Source of the DNA: Saprospirales bacterium
GTDB taxonomy: Bacteria; Bacteroidota; Bacteroidia; Chitinophagales; JADJOU01
Reading direction: 5' to 3'
Assembly: GCA_947441115.1 (NCBI GenBank)
Contig: CANESS010000004.1
Coordinates: 1 to 45,126, forward strand
Length of the DNA: 45,126 nt
Shown piece after piece: positions 39,017 through 45,126 of this stretch. Made by a program: the position numbers and the translations under genes. The first letter of the stretch is position 1. Each line of letters begins with the position of its first letter. The notes under the pieces were generated by a model. It was given only the letters and a program-made list of their open reading frames with translations. It searched no databases and had not been told where the DNA came from.

Positions 39017-40486
39017 TTATTCTTCTGTGATGAGTTCTAAATTTTCTTTTAAGCATAACTTATCATCAAAAGGAAATTTCTCTCCCTTTATCTCTTGATA
39101 TTTCTCATGTCCTTTTCCTACTAGAGCTATTACATCTTCGCCAGAGGCTAATAAACATGCTGTTTTGACTGCCTCTGCTCTATCTATGACGACTAGTGTC
39201 TTTTTTATATCAGTGATATTCAATCCAGATTTCATTTCATCAATAATATCTTTTGGATTTTCATTGCGTGGATTGTCGGAAGTTAAAATGACTCTATCGC
39301 TATATTTTGCAGCTAATTTGGCCATAATTGGACGCTTTTCCTTGTCTCTATTTCCTCCACAGCCTATGACGGTAATCAGTTTTCCTTTTTTATTGATTTT
39401 GCCTATTTCTACTAGCAATTTTTCTACAGCATCAGGTGTATGAGCGTAGTCTACGATACCCTTTACTTTCGTATTTTTTACTAATACTAGATCTATTCGA
39501 CCTTCTACTGGCTCTAACTTTGAGAGTTGTAGCAATGCATTCTCTTTATTTATTCCCAATTCAATAGCTACGGCATAGCTGGTTAAAGCATTGTATGCAT
39601 TGAATTCTCCGACTACCTTTAGGTGTATATCATGATCTCCGATTTTCACAAGCATATGCTTCATACTTGCCTCCATGATTTTTATGGTGTAATCCGCCAT
39701 GGTATGCATGGCCATCGTCTTTCGTTTTGCTTTGGTATTTTGCTGCATCACTTTCCCGTTCTTATCATCTAAATTAGAGATGGTAAATGCAGTATTTGGC
39801 AGGTTATCGAAAAATTTTTTCTTGGCTTGCAGATAGTTTTGGAAAGTGAGGTGGTAATCAAGATGGTCGTGTGTAATGTTGGTAAAAACGCCTCCGCGAA
39901 ACTGAATACCCGCTATGCGGTCTTGATCTATCGCATGGCTGCTAACCTCCATAAAGCAATAAGTGCAAGCTTTATCTACCATATACTGCATAGATTTCTG
40001 AATAGAAACTGCATCTGGTGTAGTATGAGTAGCCTGAATGATTTCCTCTCCTATTCGAATCTGAATAGTAGATAATAATCCAACCTTATAACCCAAACCT
40101 GTAAATAAATTAAATAGCATAGAAGCACAGGATGTTTTCCCATTCGTTCCTGTGATGCCAATTACTTGCAAATTTTCTGAAGGACGATCATAAAAATTAG
40201 AAGCGATTATGCCCAATGCATACTGACTATTTCTCACTTCTATATAGTTAACTCCCTCCAACCTCAATTCAGGAATACGTTCGCATATAATAACCTTAGC
40301 TCCCATTTCTACGGAGGTATTGATGTATTCATGCCCATCTACTTGCGTGCCTCTTGTAGCTACGAATAATGCGCCGGGAACTACTTTTCGAGAATCGAAA
40401 ACGATAGAGTCTACAGATATATGGTCTAAGATACCAATGCTTTTTAGTATTTCAAGACCTTCTATTATATCTATTAGTTTTTTCAT
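39017..40486 (-). CDS. murE: UDP-MurNAc-L-Ala-D-Glu-2,6-diaminopimelate ligase
   Basis: GITGTNGKTSCASMLFNLF, THDHLDYHLTFQNY; DNPR motif (TSDNPRNENP) typical of meso-DAP-adding MurE. Confidence 0.97.
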   Translation of the reverse strand: MKKLIDIIEGLEILKSIGILDHISVDSIVFDSRKVVPGALFVATRGTQVDGHEYINTSVEMGAKVIICERIPELRLEGVNYIEVRNSQYALGIIASNFYDRPSENLQVIGITGTNGKTSCASMLFNLFTGLGYKVGLLSTIQIRIGEEIIQATHTTPDAVSIQKSMQYMVDKACTYCFMEVSSHAIDQDRIAGIQFRGGVFTNITHDHLDYHLTFQNYLQAKKKFFDNLPNTAFTISNLDDKNGKVMQQNTKAKRKTMAMHTMADYTIKIMEASMKHMLVKIGDHDIHLKVVGEFNAYNALTSYAVAIELGINKENALLQLSKLEPVEGRIDLVLVKNTKVKGIVDYAHTPDAVEKLLVEIGKINKKGKLITVIGCGGNRDKEKRPIMAKLAAKYSDRVILTSDNPRNENPKDIIDEMKSGLNITDIKKTLVVIDRAEAVKTACLLASGEDVIALVGKGHEKYQEIKGEKFPFDDKLCLKENLELITEE

Positions 40487-40498
40487 TTAGTTTTTTAT

Positions 40499-42595
40499 TT
40501 AGCCTAATGAAATTTTAACCTCTACGCCTTTCCATACCCGCTCTCCTGGTTGAACTGATTGTGTTTTCACTCTACCTTTACCTTCTACGACTACTCTCAA
40601 TCCCATAGATTCCAGCAGGTATACTGCATCGCGAACATTGAGTTGAACTACGCTAGGCATGATAGATTTAGCAGAGTAGTAATTAGGCTTAACTACGAGT
40701 TTGTTTTTTGAAGCTATGGCTGTCACCATATCAGTATTGACATTATTGGAAAGTATGTCCCAGTCAAAATAGTTAGAGATTCTATCAATTTCTGACTTTA
40801 GGCCTTTTATGGTCGATAGAAATAAGGCATCCTTATTTGATTTCAATGAAGGATGTATAGTCTCATCAGTTGAGTAAAGTCTATCCGCAATATCTTTAAA
40901 GACAGGAGCTGCCACGCTACTGCCATAGTATCCAATATTTATATCTGGTTTATTTACTACCACTATACCAGCATAGACTGGATTTTGAGCTGGGAAATAA
41001 CCAACAAAACTTGCTTGATATTTTTTCTCCCGAAAACCTTTATTATCATCGGCTATAAGATTAGTGCCTGTTTTCCCCGCTATTTTATAGTATTGGTTGC
41101 GTATATTGCTAGCAGTGCCTGAATCCACTACGCCTTCTAGCATTTTTCTTACAGCGGCTATTGTAGCTGGCTTGGCTATTTGTTTATTCAAAATTTTTGG
41201 TTCATACTTTTCTATCACCTTGTCATTATCTCGGATTTCTTTAATAATATGGGGCTGCATAAGTTTTCCGTTATTAGCTACAGCAGCGTATAGTCCTAAA
41301 ACCTGCAGAGGGGTCATTCGAATCTCATATCCTATAGACAAAAAAGGTAGGGTCACTCCAGACCATTTTTTGACAGGACTCAGGATAGGGGTAGACTCTC
41401 CTTTAATACCTAGTCCATAAGGTTTAGTTAAATGAAATTGCTCCAGTTTTTCATAGAAGGCTTCTTTATTTTTATGAAAATGTTTGTATACAGGCTTGGA
41501 TATTCCTACATTGGATGATATCTCTAAAGCCTTAGCTAGAGTTACTGAGCCACTTACTTTGTGATCATCTTTCAGCGTCAGATCATAGTATTTGTGCTCT
41601 CCATTCTCTAAATCTATCAATGTATTCTCATCGCAATATCCTTCATCTATAAGAGCCATAACGGAGGCTAATTTCATTACAGAACCTGGTGCGTTCAGTT
41701 CATTGATAGCATAATTTTTTATCTCTTTGTATTGACCATCTTTAGTCCGCCCTATGTTGGCTATCGCTTTTATTTCACCTGTTTTTACGTTCATGAGTAT
41801 GACGCTCCCATGATCCGCTTTATGATTAACTACGGACTTATATAGTGAAATCTCTGCAATATCCTGCAAGTTGACATCGATAGTGGTATAGACATCTAGG
41901 CCAGGTTTGGAGCCAAACTCACTGTTGTCATTCACTGGCATGTAGACTCCACCAGCTACTTTTTGCATCAAAACCTCTCTATTTTCTCCAGATAGTTCTT
42001 CATTGAGCATGCCTTCTATGCCTATCATTGTTTTGCTATTTGAAGACACATAGCCGATAGAGCGCTTAGCCAATTCCCCGAAAGGTAATTTCCTTGAATT
42101 ACTCTGAATTGTAATAAAACCAGATTTATTTTTATCCAATTTAAATAGAGGTATCTCTCTTATTTTTTTGAAATCTTGAAACATGACATTCTTCGCTAGG
42201 AGCAGATGTCGTGCATTCGTATTTCTAGCTTGTCCCAAATAACTTTTCCATTCTGCTTTCGATTTTTCTGGTATATAATAAGAGAGTAAAAGACATAGAC
42301 TATCTATATGGCGCTTCCATACGGTGTCTGTAAGACCTTTCGCTTTGGTATCCATACGTAATTCAAACGTGGGTATAGTAGTCGCTAAAATTCGAGAGTC
42401 TTCTGTAAAAATATTTCCTCGTTCAGCCTCAATTTTCACCTGAAAGAGGGTGAGATCTTCGCCTAGCTTTTTCCAATAGCCGTCATGTGCTGTCTGCAAT
42501 TGCAGTATTTTGTATATAAACAATCCTGATATACAAATCAGAATGGCAAATACAAAATAAGCCCGACTTACTAAGTTAATCTTGTCGTTGATAAT
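40499..42595 (-). CDS. ftsI: Penicillin-binding protein / FtsI with C-terminal PASTA domain; start proposed upstream of the ORF track (possible ATT initiation)
   Basis: SNVGISKP and KTGTN transpeptidase motifs; PASTA-like C-terminus. In-frame extension (IINDKINLVSRAYFVFAILICISG) upstream of the track's TTG at 42523 restores a complete N-terminal TM anchor. Confidence 0.88.
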   Translation of the reverse strand: MINDKINLVSRAYFVFAILICISGLFIYKILQLQTAHDGYWKKLGEDLTLFQVKIEAERGNIFTEDSRILATTIPTFELRMDTKAKGLTDTVWKRHIDSLCLLLSYYIPEKSKAEWKSYLGQARNTNARHLLLAKNVMFQDFKKIREIPLFKLDKNKSGFITIQSNSRKLPFGELAKRSIGYVSSNSKTMIGIEGMLNEELSGENREVLMQKVAGGVYMPVNDNSEFGSKPGLDVYTTIDVNLQDIAEISLYKSVVNHKADHGSVILMNVKTGEIKAIANIGRTKDGQYKEIKNYAINELNAPGSVMKLASVMALIDEGYCDENTLIDLENGEHKYYDLTLKDDHKVSGSVTLAKALEISSNVGISKPVYKHFHKNKEAFYEKLEQFHLTKPYGLGIKGESTPILSPVKKWSGVTLPFLSIGYEIRMTPLQVLGLYAAVANNGKLMQPHIIKEIRDNDKVIEKYEPKILNKQIAKPATIAAVRKMLEGVVDSGTASNIRNQYYKIAGKTGTNLIADDNKGFREKKYQASFVGYFPAQNPVYAGIVVVNKPDINIGYYGSSVAAPVFKDIADRLYSTDETIHPSLKSNKDALFLSTIKGLKSEIDRISNYFDWDILSNNVNTDMVTAIASKNKLVVKPNYYSAKSIMPSVVQLNVRDAVYLLESMGLRVVVEGKGRVKTQSVQPGERVWKGVEVKISLG

Positions 42596-42914
42596 CTTTC
42601 TTTTTTATGGTCATTTTATAGGGTGGCATATCGAGTTCTTGCAGTCCCATGGTCTTCGCTCTCGGGAGCACCTCGGTTAATTTACTATCGTACATGAGAT
42701 CTGATTTTATCGTCAGATAATCCCATCTTAGTTCTTTTAATTCTTTAGCTTTTTTATTTATATCTCTCACGAGCTGCTGTGCCATATGACTATTCCATAT
42801 ATAAATCATGCATAACAGGAAAGAGAAAAATAGAAATTGAATATTCTTAGATATTTTCTCAAACACCCTCTGAACCAATTCTTCTAAACTTAAATTTTTC
42901 TCTATTGTTGCCAA
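42576..42914 (-). CDS. ftsL: FtsL-like bitopic division protein
   Basis: 112 aa, single TM (NIQFLFFSFLLCMIYIWN) followed by a coiled-coil-like region; located between rsmH and ftsI. Confidence 0.8.
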   Translation of the reverse strand: MATIEKNLSLEELVQRVFEKISKNIQFLFFSFLLCMIYIWNSHMAQQLVRDINKKAKELKELRWDYLTIKSDLMYDSKLTEVLPRAKTMGLQELDMPPYKMTIKKKDYQRQD

Positions 42915-43088
42915 GAATTCACGAATTAATTTTTACTTTATCTTTTTCTTATTTGCCGTAAAGACATAATGACGATAGGTATACTTCAATTGGTTATATT
43001 TCAAATTTTCTTTTTTAAAGCTGAAGCGCAACAAATTCAGAGTTTAAGTATTATATTTTGGCTGACTCAATTACTCATTTTTAAATTA

Positions 43089-43991
43089 TCATCCTTCTCT
43101 TTCCATTACTCTTAGCTTAGCGCTTCTACTGCGTGGATTTATTTTCAGCTCTTCTACTGATGGTCCTATTGGTTTTTTATTACATAATTTCCATGGCCAT
43201 ACTGGTCTTTTTCCGAATATATCTGTAGTAGGTTCATCGTTGAATTCTCCATACTTCATAAAATTTTTCACTGCTCTATCTTCGAGCGAATGAAATGTAA
43301 TGATGGAAATTCTTCCGCCTACTTTGATATGTTTAGAACTAGTCTCAAGCATGCGCTCTAGCGAAGGTAGTTCGTGATTTACCTCCATTCTTATTGCCTG
43401 ATATATAGGTGCAGCATAACTTTCAAAGGTTCCAAACTGTATACTTCTTAATACTTCGTTCAGGTCATTGCTCTTCTGAAATTTCTGAGTATGCCTTAGT
43501 TCTACTATTTTTTGAGCTAGTGTTTTGGCATTTCGCACCTCCCCATATCGCTGGAATATTTGTTGTAGCATTTCTTCGGAATAGCTATTGAGAACATCCT
43601 TAGCCGAAGTGGTCATGGATTTATCCATTCGCATATCTAAGTCTATTTCTGGTCGATAACTAAATCCACTCGCATCATTATTAAGCTGAAATGAGGATAC
43701 TCCTAAATCAGCCAATACGCCATCAACCTCTTGGATACCAATAGCTAAAAGATAATCGCAGGCATGCTCAAAATTCTGATGTATAAGCATAAGTCGATCA
43801 TCATCTATGCGATTTTGAAGTGCACTTTCGTCTTGATCAAATGCATATAATCGGCCATCGGGTCCTAGCTTTTCTAGAATTAACTTTGAATGCCCGCCAC
43901 CACCATAGGTCATGTCTACATAGACACCGTTTGGTCGAATATGGAGGCCATCTATCGATTCATTTAAAAGAACACTTTTGTGATATTCCAT
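43089..43991 (-). CDS. rsmH: 16S rRNA (cytosine1402-N4)-methyltransferase
   Basis: YHKSVLLNESIDGL, YVDMTYGGGGHSKLIL, LADLGVSSFQLN, ISIITFHSLEDRAVKNF. Confidence 0.97.
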   Translation of the reverse strand: MEYHKSVLLNESIDGLHIRPNGVYVDMTYGGGGHSKLILEKLGPDGRLYAFDQDESALQNRIDDDRLMLIHQNFEHACDYLLAIGIQEVDGVLADLGVSSFQLNNDASGFSYRPEIDLDMRMDKSMTTSAKDVLNSYSEEMLQQIFQRYGEVRNAKTLAQKIVELRHTQKFQKSNDLNEVLRSIQFGTFESYAAPIYQAIRMEVNHELPSLERMLETSSKHIKVGGRISIITFHSLEDRAVKNFMKYGEFNDEPTTDIFGKRPVWPWKLCNKKPIGPSVEELKINPRSRSAKLRVMEREG

Positions 43992-43995
43992 TGTA

Positions 43996-44460
43996 TCACG
44001 GATCTATAGTTTCTTCATTGTCTCCCATGACACGCTCTGCCAATTCTTCGAATGAAGAACTATCTGATAGACTGATCATGCTGTTATATTTTTTCTGATC
44101 CCACAATTCGTAATAGTCTTTGACCGGTGTGAGTATAATGTCCTTTTTCATATCAGCAAACTCAAGTAATTGATTCGGGATATTGATTCGGTCACTTGCA
44201 TCTAAAGAGCAGATGGTAGCTCCACTATAAAATTTCCTTACAAATTCTCGCTTCTCTCTATTGAAGGTGTTGAGTTTATCGACTTTGGCTTTAACCACTT
44301 CCCATACATCATATGGATATAGGGTAAGGCAGTTTTCAAAACCTCGATTGACTACGAATCTATTTGCGGCACTGTCCGACATAGCCTCTTTCAAGGCTGT
44401 AGGAATTCTCATTCTGCCTTTGTCATCGAGTTTGATTACTATTTCTCCTAAAAATGCCAT
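43996..44460 (-). CDS. mraZ: Transcriptional regulator / division protein MraZ
   Basis: IVIKLDDKGRMRIPTALKEAM and SLDASDRINIPNQLLEFA duplicated AbrB-like/MraZ repeats; first gene of the dcw cluster. Confidence 0.95.
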   Translation of the reverse strand: MAFLGEIVIKLDDKGRMRIPTALKEAMSDSAANRFVVNRGFENCLTLYPYDVWEVVKAKVDKLNTFNREKREFVRKFYSGATICSLDASDRINIPNQLLEFADMKKDIILTPVKDYYELWDQKKYNSMISLSDSSSFEELAERVMGDNEETIDP

Positions 44461-44474
44461 TTCAATTCTAAAAT

Positions 44475-44532
44475 CTCCACAAAACTACACTTAATTTTTA
44501 TTTAGCTCCACATTTTCCCACTAATTTTCCCA
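44475..44532 (-). promoter_or_regulatory. mraZ promoter region: TAGTTTTG -7 box (44480-44487) plus candidate MraZ boxes (TGGGA at 44528-44532 and 44516-44520; TGGAG at 44506-44510 and 44475-44479)
   Basis: Direct repeats read on the minus strand upstream of the mraZ start. Confidence 0.5.
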
Positions 44533-44735
44533 TAAAAATTTACACATAATTAATAATCTATGTGGATTTAATGTTGATTATCTCTAGAGCTATTATAAAC
44601 AAAGAATCTAAAATATGGATAACTGAACTAGCATTTTCAGAGTCAGTGGATAAGTTCTATGCTATCGATAAACAATGAAGTGGCAATCGGTGGGTAAAAT
44701 TTAATAGTTTTGTATTTAAATAATTAAAATCCACA

Positions 44736-45089
44736 ATGAAAATAACCATTTGGCATAATAATGTCTGCTCCACCAGTAGAAAAGCGCTCGATTACCTGCA
44801 GAACCAAGGACACGAAGTCAGCGTTCGCAACTATTTAATTGAACTTCCTTCGATAGGTGAGCTCCAACAAGTGTTAGAAAAGCTACATCACGAGGCTCCA
44901 TACATATTAAGAAAAAAAGACAAGGTGTTTCAGGAAAAATTTGCGGATAAAACACTCTCAAATTCAGAGTGGATTCAAGCTATGCACGAAAATCCGTCGA
45001 TTATTGACCGTCCAATTGTTATATCGGATAAAAAAGCCTGGCTAGCTAGACCATTTGAACAATGGGTGACAGAGTTTAATACTATTTAG
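44736..45089 (+). CDS. ArsC/Spx-family arsenate-reductase-like protein
   Basis: ITIWHNNVCSTSRKALDYLQNQGHEVSVRNYL; C-terminal IDRPIVISDKKAWLARPFE. Confidence 0.88.
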   Translation: MKITIWHNNVCSTSRKALDYLQNQGHEVSVRNYLIELPSIGELQQVLEKLHHEAPYILRKKDKVFQEKFADKTLSNSEWIQAMHENPSIIDRPIVISDKKAWLARPFEQWVTEFNTI

Positions 45090-45126
45090 TAGATATTTAG
45101 AAATTCCCAAGCTCTCTTTTCAGTCC

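Noticed and set aside
42933-43034. Minus-strand short ORF in the rsmH-ftsL gap: LRFSFKKENLKYNQLKYTYRHYVFTANKKKIK*
   Set aside because: No ATG, only tandem TTG; no TAnnTTTG box at a sensible distance; length is within chance expectation for AT-rich DNA. Could be revisited if conserved.
1-45126. CRISPR array, prophage, transposon, toxin-antitoxin or defence island
   Set aside because: No regularly spaced direct repeats, integrase/transposase/phage proteins, or known defence domains were found; content is core chromosomal.

Overview
This window is a compact, AT-rich chromosomal segment that looks like Bacteroidota. The evidence is a fused secDF, a fused lpxC-fabZ, recurrent TAnnTTTG -7 promoter boxes and TonB/outer-membrane proteins. 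It is mostly core housekeeping DNA: secDF; an lpxA / lpxC-fabZ / lpxD lipid A block; a TPP-riboswitch-led TonB-dependent receptor; gltX; a PhoR/PhoB-like two-component pair; asd; purD; a Bcp-type peroxiredoxin; and a long dcw (division and cell wall) cluster on the minus strand running mraZ-rsmH-ftsL-ftsI-murE-mraY-murD-ftsW-murG-murC-ftsQ-ftsA-ftsZ. I see no CRISPR array, transposase, phage module, rRNA or tRNA, and no clear defence system. The items most worth a second look are small and mostly non-coding: (1) a 48-codon truncated remnant of a YdjM/DUF457-type membrane hydrolase next to asd, missed by the ORF track; (2) a TPP riboswitch upstream of a TonB receptor, with a possible long-range alternative pairing; (3) two tandem tiny ORFs between purD and bcp, each with its own -7 box; (4) a nearly G-free degenerate repetitive spacer between murG and ftsW; (5) an ftsI that seems to lack a conventional start codon for its signal anchor; (6) TGGGN/TGGAG direct repeats at the mraZ promoter that resemble MraZ boxes. 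All family calls come from reading the translations; no database search was run.
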